DNA of 45,765 nt, taken from positions 1 to 45,765 of the forward strand of contig NZ_CADIJR010000051.1 in the NCBI RefSeq assembly GCF_902859645.1. Direction: 5' to 3'. The notes under the pieces were generated by a model. That model searched no databases and was not told the origin of the DNA. It was given only the letters and a program-made list of their open reading frames with translations. A program made the translations under genes and the position numbers. Below, piece after piece: positions 1 to 7,774 of this stretch. Every line of letters starts with the position of its first letter. Positions within the stretch are counted from its first letter, which is position 1. This DNA is from Achromobacter insuavis. GTDB lineage: Bacteria > Pseudomonadota > Gammaproteobacteria > Burkholderiales > Burkholderiaceae_B.

Positions 1-1
1 G

Positions 2-424
2 GGTTCGCCGGGTGCAACAGGCGCAGCGGGTGCTGCGGGCGCGACCGGCACGCCGGGCGCGACGGGTACCGCCGGTGCGCCGGGGGCAGCAGGTGCAAGC
101 GGTGCAGCAGGCGTCCCGGGCGCGGCAGGCGCAGGCGGGGCAGCAGGTGCTTCGGGCGCGGCAGGCGCAAGCGGGGTAGCAGGTGCTTCGGGTGCGGCAG
201 GCGCAACGGGCGCAACGGGCGCAACAGGCGCAACAGGCGCAACAGGCGCTGCGGGCGCTACGGGTGCAGCGGGTGCGACCGGCGCCGCCGGGGCAACTGG
301 CGCCACGGGAACCACAGGGGCCACGGGCGCAACCGGTGCCACGGGCGCGGCAGGCGCCCCGGGAGCGGCGGGCATGCCCGCCGCCTCGGGCGCTCCGGGC
401 GCCAACGGCGCCGCCGGCGCCTCG
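2..424 (+). repeat. 9-bp near-tandem repeats encoding Gly-X-Y triplets
   Basis: Units of the type GGCGCAACG/GGCGCAACA/GGTGCAGCA recur in register every 9 bp. The most uniform run is around 200-246, where GGCGCAAC(G/A) is repeated five times. Gain or loss of whole 9-bp units would keep the reading frame and change only the length of the collagen-like rod. The left boundary is outside the window. Confidence 0.85.
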
Positions 425-751
425 ACGGCCGCCACGCAACAAGACAAGGCCGCCGCGGATGCGGCGGCGAGCAACACCAAGGATAAGGATTTGACTTCTT
501 CCATGCCGGCCTGGCTGGCCGACAATCTACTCGTCATCGTCACCGCCGTCCTGGCGCTGATCGCCTTCGCCATCGCCTGGGTGCTGCGGCGCGCGGGCGC
601 GCGGCGCGGCGACGACGATGAGGAAACCTATGCCTACAACGAGCCGGCGCTGGACACGGCGGCGCTGAATCGCAAGCTCGATTCCATCAGCCTCGACCTG
701 GATGAACCGCCCACGGACGAACCGCGCCCGGTCGGCGGTCCTCGGGTTTGA
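2..751 (+). CDS. FimV-like inner-membrane protein, C-terminal part, with collagen-like repeats (5' end outside window)
   Basis: The frame is open from the left edge to TGA at 749-751. It begins with 42 uninterrupted Gly-X-Y triplets (2-379, mostly Gly-Ala-Thr/Ala/Ser/Pro), one Ala-Ala-Ser interruption, then four more triplets to 424. A charged Ala/Lys/Asp linker follows, then one hydrophobic segment ([20 protein letters not shown], about 529-588), an Arg-rich stop-transfer sequence and an acidic tail containing [16 protein letters not shown]. The topology (repeats outside, acidic tail in the cytoplasm) and the position directly upstream of truA fit the FimV/HubP polar landmark family. The N-terminal LysM part is not visible, so the family call is inference. 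The collagen-like block is seen directly; it is not a usual FimV feature as far as I know. Confidence 0.6.
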   Translation, partial: GSPGATGAAGAAGATGTPGATGTAGAPGAAGASGAAGVPGAAGAGGAAGASGAAGASGVAGASGAAGATGATGATGATGATGAAGATGAAGATGAAGATGATGTTGATGATGATGAAGAPGAAGMPAASGAPGANGAAGASTAATQQDKAAADAAASNTKDKDLTSSMPAWLADNLLVIVTAVLALIAFAIAWVLRRAGARRGDDDEETYAYNEPALDTAALNRKLDSISLDLDEPPTDEPRPVGGPRV

Positions 752-754
752 GCG

Positions 755-1576
755 ATGTCTAGAGTTGCATTGGGGCTGGCCTATGACGGCTCCGCCTGGC
801 AGGGTTGGCAGACCCAGCCGCACCGGCAGACGGTGCAGGACACGCTGGAAGCCGCGCTGGCGCAGTTTTGCGGGGTCGCGGAGGCGGTACCCACCATCTG
901 CGCCGGCCGCACCGATACCGGCGTGCATGGCGCGATGCAGGTGATTCATCTGGACACGCCCCTCGAACGCCGCATGGAATCGTGGGTGCGTGGCGTCAAC
1001 GCGTTCCTGCCGCCGACCATTTCCGTACAATGGGCCAAGGCGGTGTCGGACGATTTTCACGCCCGTTTCTCCGCCCGTGCCCGCACCTACGTCTATCTGC
1101 TGTGGCGCGGGCGCGTGCGGCCCGCGCTGTGGGCCGGCCGCGCCGGCTGGTGCCATCACCCGCTGGATGTCGAGGCGATGCGCGCGGCCGCGGGCGCGCT
1201 GCTGGGCGAGCACGATTTCTCCAGTTTCCGTTCCTCGCAGTGCCAGGCCAAGCATCCGGTGCGTGTCATGCACCGGCTCGATATCGAAGAGCGCGGCCCA
1301 TTCCTGGTATTCACGCTGCGCGCCAACGCGTTCCTGCATCACATGGTGCGCAACATCATGGGGGCGCTGCTGCAGATCGGGCAGGGCCGCGAGTCGGTGG
1401 ACTGGATGGCGCAGTTGTTGTCATGGCGCGACCGCCGACGCGGCGCGCCCACGTTTTCTCCCGATGGCCTGTATCTGTCGGCCATCGACTATCCGGACGA
1501 ATTCGGCCTGGACGAATTGGATGGCGGGGCCGTGCTGCTGGCGCCCTTTACCCAAGCGCCGGGCAGCCCGTCCTAG
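755..1576 (+). CDS. truA: tRNA pseudouridine(38-40) synthase TruA
   Basis: This cytoplasmic enzyme isomerises uridines 38-40 in the anticodon arm of tRNAs. The protein has 273 residues, normal for the family. The catalytic motif GRTDTGVH lies at residues 51-58, with Asp54 as the nucleophile. The conserved start [15 protein letters not shown] and the late [17 protein letters not shown] segment are both present. The ATG at 755 lies 3 nt after the stop of the upstream FimV-like gene, so the two are probably cotranscribed. Confidence 0.96.
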   Translation: MSRVALGLAYDGSAWQGWQTQPHRQTVQDTLEAALAQFCGVAEAVPTICAGRTDTGVHGAMQVIHLDTPLERRMESWVRGVNAFLPPTISVQWAKAVSDDFHARFSARARTYVYLLWRGRVRPALWAGRAGWCHHPLDVEAMRAAAGALLGEHDFSSFRSSQCQAKHPVRVMHRLDIEERGPFLVFTLRANAFLHHMVRNIMGALLQIGQGRESVDWMAQLLSWRDRRRGAPTFSPDGLYLSAIDYPDEFGLDELDGGAVLLAPFTQAPGSPS

Positions 1577-1612
1577 CCGGACGCTTGCCGGCGCCCACTG
1601 GAGGCCTGTCTC

Positions 1613-2707
1613 ATGCAACGCCGTGCGTTTTTGAAACGAACCGCCCTGGGGGCCGCGAGCGGCGCCGCGATCGCCGCGCCGGTCTACGCACAGGAAGCGC
1701 CCGCCGTGTCGTGGCGGCTGGCTTCCAGCTTTCCGAATGAGTCGCCGACCCTGTTCGCCGGCGCCGAGGACGTGGCGCGCTACGTCAGCGACGTCACCGA
1801 CGGCAAGTTCCGCATCGAGATCTTCTCGGCCGGCGACCTGGTGGACGCTGGCCAGGTGCTGGACGCGGTCCAGCATCGCATCGTCGATTGCGGGCACACC
1901 GCATCGACGCGGTTCTTCGATACCGATCCAGCGCTGTGTTTCGATGCCGGCGTGCCGTTCGGCCTGAACACCCGGCAGATGAACGCCTGGATGCTCCAGG
2001 GCGAGGGACTGGCGCTGACGCGGGTGTTGTTCGACAAATACGGCATCCTGAATTTTCCCTGCGGGTTCACCGGCGCGCAGATGGGCGGCTGGTTCCGCGG
2101 CGAGGTCAAGACGCTGGACGACCTGCGCGGCCTGAAGATCAAGGCCGGCGGCTTCGCCCGCCAGGTGCTGGCCCGCATGGGCGCCGAGCCCGTCGACCTG
2201 CCTATCGCCGATACCTACGCGGCGCTGGAGCAGGGCGGCGTCGACGCGGTGGCCTGGATTGGCCCGCACGACGATGAGAGCCTGGCGCTCTACAAGGTCG
2301 CGCGCAACTACTACTTTCCCGGCTGGTGGGCGGGCACGCTGCAGCTGTCGCTCTATGTGAACCAGGCCGCGCACGACGAGTTGCCCAAGCCCTACCAGGC
2401 GGCGCTCGGGCTGGCCGCGCGCATGGCCACCGCCAACATGATCGCCAAGTACGACGCCGGCAACCCCGACGCGCTGCGCCGGCTGGTGCAGCGCGGCGCG
2501 CAGCTCAAGGCCTTTCCCCGGCCGATGCTGCAGGCCGCGCACGAGGCCGCGCTCAAGCTCTACCAGGAACTGAGCGCGAAAGACCCCATGTTCAAGAAGC
2601 TGTACGAGAGCATGACCGCCTTTCGCGACAAGGAAATCCCCTGGTTCCGCGTGGCCGAGGGCGGATTCGATTCGCTCATGGCCAACCTGGGGCAGCCGCA
2701 GGCGTGA
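1613..2707 (+). CDS. TRAP transporter substrate-binding protein, TakP-like, Tat-exported, orphan
   Basis: A 364-residue periplasmic binding protein of the DctP/TakP type. The N terminus has a twin-arginine signal (QRRAFLKR) followed by a hydrophobic stretch ending in VYAQ. The mature part follows the 2-oxoacid-binding TakP pattern: WRLASSFPNE near the start, QMGGWFRGEV, GLKIKAGGFARQVL, and YYFPGWWAG, which lines the ligand site in that subfamily. No DctQ/DctM membrane subunits adjoin it, so it must use a permease encoded elsewhere or act as a sensor subunit. Substrate is inferred from family resemblance only: a monocarboxylate or 2-oxoacid. Confidence 0.88.
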   Translation: MQRRAFLKRTALGAASGAAIAAPVYAQEAPAVSWRLASSFPNESPTLFAGAEDVARYVSDVTDGKFRIEIFSAGDLVDAGQVLDAVQHRIVDCGHTASTRFFDTDPALCFDAGVPFGLNTRQMNAWMLQGEGLALTRVLFDKYGILNFPCGFTGAQMGGWFRGEVKTLDDLRGLKIKAGGFARQVLARMGAEPVDLPIADTYAALEQGGVDAVAWIGPHDDESLALYKVARNYYFPGWWAGTLQLSLYVNQAAHDELPKPYQAALGLAARMATANMIAKYDAGNPDALRRLVQRGAQLKAFPRPMLQAAHEAALKLYQELSAKDPMFKKLYESMTAFRDKEIPWFRVAEGGFDSLMANLGQPQA

Positions 2708-2770
2708 AGCCTGGCGCGTCGCCCTCGCCGGCCGCGCGCCGGGGGACGCAAGCGCGGGGCGGGCTCGCCT

Positions 2771-2776
2771 TATACT
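2771..2776 (+). promoter_or_regulatory. Candidate -10 box for trpF
   Basis: TATACT stands alone in GC-rich sequence 33 bp before the chosen trpF start. No good -35 hexamer is visible at the usual distance, so this is a weak call. Confidence 0.35.
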
Positions 2777-2808
2777 GATTGCATCCGTCGCGCTGGGCGA
2801 CGCAAGCG

Positions 2809-3471
2809 ATGAATTCCATGCGCACACGCATCAAGATCTGCGGCCTGACCCGCGAAGAAGACATCGACGCCGCTGTCTCGGCCGGCGTCGATGCGATCGG
2901 CTTCGTCTTCTACCCCAAGAGCAAGCGCTACGTCACGCCGACCCGCGCCGCCCAATTGCGCCGCGCGGTGCCGGCATTCGTCGACGTGGTGGCGTTGTTC
3001 GTGAACCCCGAGCCGGCCGAGGTGCAGGCCGTGCTGGACGAGGTTGGTCCCGAGCTGCTGCAGTTCCACGGCGATGAGACGCCGCAGGCCTGCGCCCGCT
3101 ATGGCCATCGCTACCTGCGCGCATTCCGCGCGGGCGCGCCGGGCCTGGCGACGGCCGAAGAACTGGCCTCGTATTGCCGCGCCTATGGCGAGGCGGCCGG
3201 CTGGCTGTTCGACAGCTACAGCGCGGGCTACGGCGGCAGCGGTCATGGCTTTGACTACAGCCTGCTCGCCGACGTGAAGGCCGATTCCGTGTCGCGCCCG
3301 CTCATCCTGTCGGGCGGCCTGACCCCGGACAATGTTGCCAGCGCGGTGCAATCCGTGCGTCCGTGGGCGGTCGATGTGAGCAGCGGCGTCGAGGTCGAGC
3401 AAGGAATAAAAAGTTCTGATAGAATCTCGTTCTTCGTTGCTGCGGTGCAAGCCGCAGACGCGAAGAGATAG
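2809..3471 (+). CDS. trpF: Phosphoribosylanthranilate isomerase TrpF
   Basis: This (beta/alpha)8 enzyme of tryptophan synthesis converts N-(5'-phosphoribosyl)anthranilate to CdRP. The motif KICGLT is at the N terminus with its catalytic Cys; GFVFYPKSKRYV and the Asp-containing LFDSY are present, and the phosphate-binding end reads ILSGGLTPDNV...DVSSGVE. ATG at 2809 and ATG at 2818 are both possible; 2809 is used, and neither has a strong ribosome site. trpB and trpA do not follow. The last 70 bp are conspicuously AT-rich and contain a promoter-like word and a long hairpin that may belong to the next transcript. Confidence 0.95.
   Translation: MNSMRTRIKICGLTREEDIDAAVSAGVDAIGFVFYPKSKRYVTPTRAAQLRRAVPAFVDVVALFVNPEPAEVQAVLDEVGPELLQFHGDETPQACARYGHRYLRAFRAGAPGLATAEELASYCRAYGEAAGWLFDSYSAGYGGSGHGFDYSLLADVKADSVSRPLILSGGLTPDNVASAVQSVRPWAVDVSSGVEVEQGIKSSDRISFFVAAVQAADAKR
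3416..3469 (+). promoter_or_regulatory. Extended -10 and hairpin inside the 3' end of trpF (candidate tRNA-Val promoter 1)
   Basis: An extended -10 box TGATAGAAT lies at 3416-3424. It is followed by a two-part stem: CTTCG (3432-3436) with CGAAG (3461-3465), and CTGCGG (3440-3445) with CCGCAG (3452-3457). No good -35 is seen, as is allowed for extended -10 promoters. Whether it drives the tRNA transcript is inference. Confidence 0.4.
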
Positions 3472-3604
3472 GGAAGTTTGTGGTGCTTGGCCGGTGTGGG
3501 AAATGCGTTTTCAGCCCCGGTCGTTGCGGCAAAAGAATAATGTGAATGAAAGTTCGCAAAATTCTGGAACGCAACAAAAACAGCAAAAAATCTGAAAAGA
3601 CGAT

Positions 3605-3633
3605 TTGCAGAGTTTAAAAAAGCACTATATAAT
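3605..3633 (+). promoter_or_regulatory. Sigma-70 promoter of tRNA-Val
   Basis: TTGCAG (3605-3610) and the perfect -10 TATAAT (3628-3633) are separated by exactly 17 bp. The predicted start, near 3640, is a few bases before the mature tRNA. Confidence 0.85.
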
Positions 3634-3646
3634 TCTTCTTCTTTGC

Positions 3647-3723
3647 AGGCGGTTAGCTCAGCTGGTTAGAGCGCCACGTTGACATCGTGGAGGTCGTTGG
3701 TTCGATTCCAATACCGCCTACCA
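3647..3723 (+). tRNA. tRNA-Val (anticodon GAC), CCA encoded
   Basis: A full cloverleaf can be folded. The acceptor AGGCGGU pairs with ACCGCCU, the D stem is GCUC/GAGC, the anticodon stem CCACG/CGUGG carries loop UUGACAU, and the T arm is GUUGG-UUCGAUU-CCAAU. Discriminator A (3720) and CCA (3721-3723) are in the DNA. It decodes GUC/GUU valine codons. It directly precedes an AT-richer accessory gene, as at many island insertion sites, but no second copy of its 3' end is visible nearby. Confidence 0.97.
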
Positions 3724-3770
3724 AATTCCTGCAAAGTGAGTGCTTGATCGAGCTAATCAAGCATCACCTG

Positions 3771-3806
3771 AAAAGCCGCGACAGTCTATGACTTTCGCGG
3801 CTTTTT
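3771..3806 (+). terminator. Rho-independent terminator after tRNA-Val
   Basis: The stem AAAGCCGCGA/TCGCGGCTTT encloses a 13-nt loop and ends in TTTTT at 3802-3806. It lies about 50 bp after the tRNA. Confidence 0.85.
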
Positions 3807-3811
3807 GCTTT

Positions 3812-3834
3812 GTGTCACGCGCAATGTGTGACAC
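3812..3834. repeat. Inverted repeat GTGTCAC/GTGACAC
   Basis: The arms at 3812-3818 and 3828-3834 are perfect reverse complements, 9 bp apart, upstream of the acyltransferase gene. Role unknown. Confidence 0.5.
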
Positions 3835-3909
3835 GCTGGAATCTGGCACACCATTCGCCACCAGTCTACGAATCAGCGATTCGTTGCAAGACACGGTTGC
3901 GGCAAGGGA

Positions 3910-3939
3910 GTGTCGTTACTTGACGACACAATGTAGAAT
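3910..3939 (+). promoter_or_regulatory. Inverted repeat overlapping a candidate acyltransferase promoter
   Basis: A perfect inverted repeat, GTGTCGT (3910-3916) and ACGACAC (3923-3929) with a 6-nt spacer, sits immediately before a -10-like TAGAAT (3934-3939). The gene starts about 30 bp downstream. The placement suits a repressor operator; no cognate regulator is visible next to it. Confidence 0.5.
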
Positions 3940-3965
3940 CGCTGCCCTGAGAAGACAACCGTGCG

Positions 3966-5984
3966 GTGATGATGTTTAGCTATAGACGTGAACTTGATGG
4001 CATACGCGCCATTGCGGTACTTGCCGTGCTGCTGTTTCACGCGGGGTTTCATGCTTTTCCGGGCGGTTTTGTCGGTGTCGACATATTTTTCGTATTGTCT
4101 GGCTATCTGATAACGTCCATCCTCTCGGAGGAGGCCCGGTCGGGTGCGTTCTCGTTCAAGGCGTTCTATGAACGCAGGGTTCGACGCTTGTTGCCGCCCC
4201 TGGTGCCCGTATTGCTGCTGAGCACTACGGCGGGCTTTATCCTCCTTGGCAGTAAGCAGTTCGTTGACATGACCGAGAGCCTGCTGGCTTCTCTTGGTCT
4301 GGCTTCCAACTGGTATTTTCTTTCGAGCGTGGGCTACTTCGACGGTCCTGGCGAATTCACGCCGTTGCTCCATATGTGGTCGTTATCCATCGAGGAACAG
4401 TTCTACCTGGTATTTCCCTGCTTGTTGGTGTTAAGCCGTCATTGGAAGAGACAATGGTTGTTGCTCGCGTGCGGGGTGCTGCTGCTGCTTTCCATAGGAC
4501 TATCGGAAATGCTGCTGCGCGTGAATCAAAAAGATGCCGCGTTCTACAACTCTTTCGGTCGATTCTGGGAGCTGCTGCTGGGTGCCTTTGTGGCATTGGC
4601 AAAGTGGTCCGAGCCACGGCGCCTTCTGGCCAACTTGCTGGAACTGATTGGCATCAGCATGATTTTCGCCGGAGTGCTGTTGTATGCACCGACCACGCCT
4701 TTTCCTGGTATTTTTGCTCTGTTACCCACTGTGGGTACGGTGCTGCTCATTGTTGCCGCGGGTCGGGGGCATATCGTCTCGCCACTGCTCAAATCGAACG
4801 CCGCAGTGGCCGTCGGATTGATTTCCTACGCATTGTATCTTTGGCATTGGCCGATTATTGTTTTCCTTAGGATTGTGAATCCCGTGGCGGGACCGAAAGC
4901 GATGGCTATCGCACTCGGCGCGACCTTCCTCTTGGCCACGGCTTCCTATTTCCTGATTGAAACGCCAATTCGTCGCAAGCGCGTTTTCACGAGTCGACGA
5001 GTGGTCTATGCCTCGGCGGCGACTGCGATCGCCATGATGGCGATTGTGGCAGTCGTCGCCAGCAGCGAAATGCTCAATCCGGTACGAGCTGTGGTGGCGG
5101 AGAAAGCACTTGGGGCCATGTATGACACGAGGCGATCGGCCGCCATTTCGACTCTCAAAGCAGCAGAAGAGTTCTACCAGAAGAATCTCAATCTGAATTA
5201 CACGGGGCGTTCGGGACCCTACGACGCCAAAGCATTTGCCGGACGCCATACTTGCAGTTATGACGAGGGCAATACAATCTCACGCCTCTATGACTGCCTG
5301 GTCGGGCAAGCCCAAACGCATAATGTACTGGTGCTTGGGGACAGCATCGGGCGTGATACGTTGTGGGCCTTGCGGAGGGCCTATCCAGAACAGAGTTTCC
5401 TGATGCTGCACCAGTCCGGATGTCCGCCGAGTGATTGGCATCGAGCAGGCGATGCCATTGGCTGTTTTACGGGCGCGGCTGACTTGTTGGCCCGTGTCCG
5501 TGACAAGGTTCAGATTGATGGTGTGATCGTAGCATTCAGATATCGACCCTCTGACTGGGCCGAGGTGGAGGCTGGCTTGGATATGGCAAAAACGATCAGC
5601 CCGAACGTCATCCTGCTGGGGGTGTCGGCTGTTTTTACACAACCTGTAGCCAGTTTCCTCAAGTCTCTTCCGAAGGGAACGCCCGTCCCGCGGGCGATCA
5701 GCAAAAGCGATGCGAGTATGGTGGAGTGGGACTACAGCGCTATCGCCGAACAAGCAAAGCTAATGGCGGATCGGCATAGTGTTGCATTTGCAAACACTTC
5801 GTCTTTCTACTGCAAGGTGCAAGAGTGCGCGCTTTGGAAGGAAAACTCGTACAAGATGCCGATATATTGGGACAACCAGCATCTCACGGATTTCGGTATA
5901 GACGCCTTTGCCCAGTTTCTGGGCACACAGGCAGATATGGCGCATTTTTCTGCGCGGGTAGACATGACCAGAAGGGCTAACTAG
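3966..5984 (+). CDS. Acyltransferase-3 / SGNH fusion (OafA/YrhL-type O-acetyltransferase)
   Basis: A 672-residue membrane protein likely to O-acetylate a surface glycan. The N-terminal acyltransferase-3 domain starts with YRRELDGIRAIAVLAVLLFH and contains GGFVGVDIFFVLSGYLIT and FYERRVRRLLPP, with about ten membrane spans to residue ~370. The C-terminal SGNH part has the nucleophile motif LVLGDSIGRD and a late DNQHLTDFG, close to the family's DxxH dyad. GTG at 3966 and ATG at 3969 or 3972 are all in frame without a clear ribosome site; the exact start is open. Base composition is clearly more AT-rich than all neighbours, and it follows a tRNA gene, so horizontal acquisition is likely. The modified polymer (O antigen, capsule) is not shown. 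Confidence 0.9.
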   Translation: MMMFSYRRELDGIRAIAVLAVLLFHAGFHAFPGGFVGVDIFFVLSGYLITSILSEEARSGAFSFKAFYERRVRRLLPPLVPVLLLSTTAGFILLGSKQFVDMTESLLASLGLASNWYFLSSVGYFDGPGEFTPLLHMWSLSIEEQFYLVFPCLLVLSRHWKRQWLLLACGVLLLLSIGLSEMLLRVNQKDAAFYNSFGRFWELLLGAFVALAKWSEPRRLLANLLELIGISMIFAGVLLYAPTTPFPGIFALLPTVGTVLLIVAAGRGHIVSPLLKSNAAVAVGLISYALYLWHWPIIVFLRIVNPVAGPKAMAIALGATFLLATASYFLIETPIRRKRVFTSRRVVYASAATAIAMMAIVAVVASSEMLNPVRAVVAEKALGAMYDTRRSAAISTLKAAEEFYQKNLNLNYTGRSGPYDAKAFAGRHTCSYDEGNTISRLYDCLVGQAQTHNVLVLGDSIGRDTLWALRRAYPEQSFLMLHQSGCPPSDWHRAGDAIGCFTGAADLLARVRDKVQIDGVIVAFRYRPSDWAEVEAGLDMAKTISPNVILLGVSAVFTQPVASFLKSLPKGTPVPRAISKSDASMVEWDYSAIAEQAKLMADRHSVAFANTSSFYCKVQECALWKENSYKMPIYWDNQHLTDFGIDAFAQFLGTQADMAHFSARVDMTRRAN

Positions 5985-6068
5985 CCTAGAAGGCCGCCGT
6001 CGTGCGTGGCTTTTTCCTTGCCTGTCCTCTTGATGGCGACGTGGGCGTTGAGCGGGGAGTCGGCGGGC

Positions 6069-6602
6069 TCAATCCGCCCGCAGGCAGCGCCCCGCCATTT
6101 CCATATAGTGTCCCAACCCTGGCGTCGACAAACCGACCACCTTGGCCAGGTCGTCATAGCGGCGCAGCCGCACCGCCGCCAGCGCGTGCAACTGGGTGGC
6201 GAAGGCGTCGGCCTGCGCCGGCGTGAAGACGCCGCCTTGCAGTTCCAGGCTTTGCACCGAGGCGGGCGACAAGGTGTCCAGATAGGCGGGTTCGATCGCG
6301 CCCAGGTAGCGCTTGGCGGCGACGTGCAGGCGCACCGGGGTGGTGACATCGTCGCCGAACAGGTGGGCCAGGGCGTCGGCGGCGACTTCCTGGTGACGCA
6401 TGTCGGTGGTGATGCTTTCGGCGAGCATGAGGTGGCCGATGTCGTGCAGCAGCGCGGCGACGATCACGGCTTCCGGCTCGCCGGCCTGTTCGGCCAGCTG
6501 CGCGCATTGCAGCGCGTGCTCGGTCTGGCTGATGGCTTCGCCGCCGTAGTAGGCGGCGCCATGGTGGGCGAACAGGTTCTCGATGGTGGGCAGGGTGAGC
6601 AT
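6069..6602 (-). CDS. PhnZ-like HD-domain diiron oxygenase (phosphonate C-P cleavage), orphan
   Basis: PhnZ enzymes use a mixed-valent diiron HD site and O2 to split 2-amino-1-hydroxyalkyl phosphonates into an amino acid and phosphate. The 177-residue protein keeps the expected pattern: YYGGEAISQTEHALQ (Tyr/Glu/Gln substrate residues, His29), LLHDIGH (His53-Asp54), His70, HVAAKRY (His93, Lys97), LQGG and Asp150. ATG at 6602 is chosen because GAAGG lies 7-8 nt upstream; longer versions start in non-conserved sequence. No PhnY hydroxylase, phosphonate transporter or transaminase adjoins it, which is unusual for a gene normally found in phosphonate operons. The substrate is therefore open. Confidence 0.82.
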   Translation of the reverse strand: MLTLPTIENLFAHHGAAYYGGEAISQTEHALQCAQLAEQAGEPEAVIVAALLHDIGHLMLAESITTDMRHQEVAADALAHLFGDDVTTPVRLHVAAKRYLGAIEPAYLDTLSPASVQSLELQGGVFTPAQADAFATQLHALAAVRLRRYDDLAKVVGLSTPGLGHYMEMAGRCLRAD

Positions 6603-6735
6603 GGGATGCCTTCGTGGACAGGGACCGTCAGCGACGATATCGCCCCATGGTGACATCTAGATGACTAGAGCATATTCAGCGCGATCCGTGCGTGCCGGTT
6701 TCGGTGATAGTCTTGGGCCTCACCTGGGAGAATCG

Positions 6736-7449
6736 ATGCGCGTCCTACCGTTCAAGCTTGCCGTCGTCAGCGCCTGCCTGTCGCTGGCGGGATGTCTGGC
6801 CACCGCGCCGGTCGAGCAGCGGCCGCGCGCGGACGAGATTCCAATGTATGGCGGCGCGGACCGTTCCGTGCCGGCCGTGCAGGCGGCGGACGACAAGCTG
6901 ATCGCGGAGGCGACGAGCGCCTTCGGTTCGCGCGCCAATGCGGCGCAGGCGTGGGTGGAGCAGGGCTTCCGGTTCTACCAGGCCGACCAGCTGGGCATGG
7001 CCACGCGGCGGTTCAACCAGGCGTGGCTGCTGAACCCGGACAACCCAAGCGTCTATACGGGCTTCGCGGCGGTGCTGCACGACCAGGACAAATTCTGCGA
7101 TGCGATGAAGATGATGGAGAAGGCGCTGAGCCTGAAGCCGCCGTCGTTCCAGGGCATCTATGCCGATGCCGGGCGCATCGCCGCGCGTTGCGCGGCGCAG
7201 GACACGACGCTGACCGGCCCCGAGCGCGCGGCCATGATCGCGCGTTCGGACGCGCTCTATCGCAATGGCGAGCGGGTGGAGCCGGACAAGGCCTATCTCT
7301 ACAACTCGTGGGCCACGGCGTATTACTGGAACGGCCAGTATGCGGATGCCTGGACCATGATCGGCAAGGCGCGTCAGGCCGGCGGGCGCGGCAGTCCGCA
7401 ATTCCTGGAGATGCTGCGGGCGAAGATGCCGGAGCCCGCGCAGCATTGA
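6736..7449 (+). CDS. Outer-membrane lipoprotein with TPR-like repeats
   Basis: The 237-residue protein begins MRVLPFKLAVVSACLSLAGC, a type-II signal peptide with lipobox LAGC at residues 17-20. After an unstructured stretch come TPR-like helices, for example WVEQGFRFYQADQLGMATRR, FNQAWLLNPDNPSVYTGFAA and YLYNSWATAYYWNGQYADAW. ATG at 6736 is preceded by GGGAG at a good distance. Such lipoproteins often act as assembly or scaffolding partners, but no specific role can be read here. It stands alone, divergent from the PhnZ-like gene. Confidence 0.8.
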   Translation: MRVLPFKLAVVSACLSLAGCLATAPVEQRPRADEIPMYGGADRSVPAVQAADDKLIAEATSAFGSRANAAQAWVEQGFRFYQADQLGMATRRFNQAWLLNPDNPSVYTGFAAVLHDQDKFCDAMKMMEKALSLKPPSFQGIYADAGRIAARCAAQDTTLTGPERAAMIARSDALYRNGERVEPDKAYLYNSWATAYYWNGQYADAWTMIGKARQAGGRGSPQFLEMLRAKMPEPAQH

Positions 7450-7567
7450 CGGCGTCGCGTTGTGGCGCTTTGCGTCGTGGCGTGTCGCGTTGCGTCGCGT
7501 CGCGGCCAGCCGAACTGAACTGAGGTGAGGTGAGTTGGTCCCGCTCCATCCCGCCAAGGAAAGGCCG

Positions 7568-7774
7568 TTAGCTGCAGGTCAGGATATTGATCCAGGCGAT
7601 GGCGCTGGCCAGCAGGCCCGCGGCCTGGATGCGTTCCGGCGTCTGGCGGCCGGCCTGCAATTGGGCCAGGGCTTTTTTCATGTGGGTCAGCGGCGTCATT
7701 TCCGGGGCGGCGGGCGTGGCGACGAGCGCGGTGCCGGGCCGCGGCGGCTTGGCGTGGGGCGTTTCTTGGGTCAA
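7568..7774 (-). CDS. Small hypothetical protein, TTG start
   Basis: The 68-residue protein runs from TTG at 7774, preceded by a good ribosome site (CAGGAGA, spacing about 6), to TAA. It has a Pro/Ala-rich N-terminal third, a basic helix with MKKALAQLQAGRQTPERIQ, and a short hydrophobic end AAGLLASAIAWINILTCS. I do not recognise it. The strong Shine-Dalgarno and protein-like C-terminal helix argue for translation; length and the TTG start argue caution. It is convergent with the lipoprotein gene and divergent from the YbaN-like gene. Confidence 0.45.
   Translation of the reverse strand: MTQETPHAKPPRPGTALVATPAAPEMTPLTHMKKALAQLQAGRQTPERIQAAGLLASAIAWINILTCS

Noticed and set aside
2-424. CRISPR array
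   Set aside because: The repeats are 9 bp, imperfect and in coding register, with no spacers; they encode Gly-X-Y triplets.
3647-6050. Integrated element with flanking direct repeats of the tRNA 3' end
   Set aside because: No copy of the T-arm or acceptor end of tRNA-Val is seen to the right of the acyltransferase gene, and no integrase is present.
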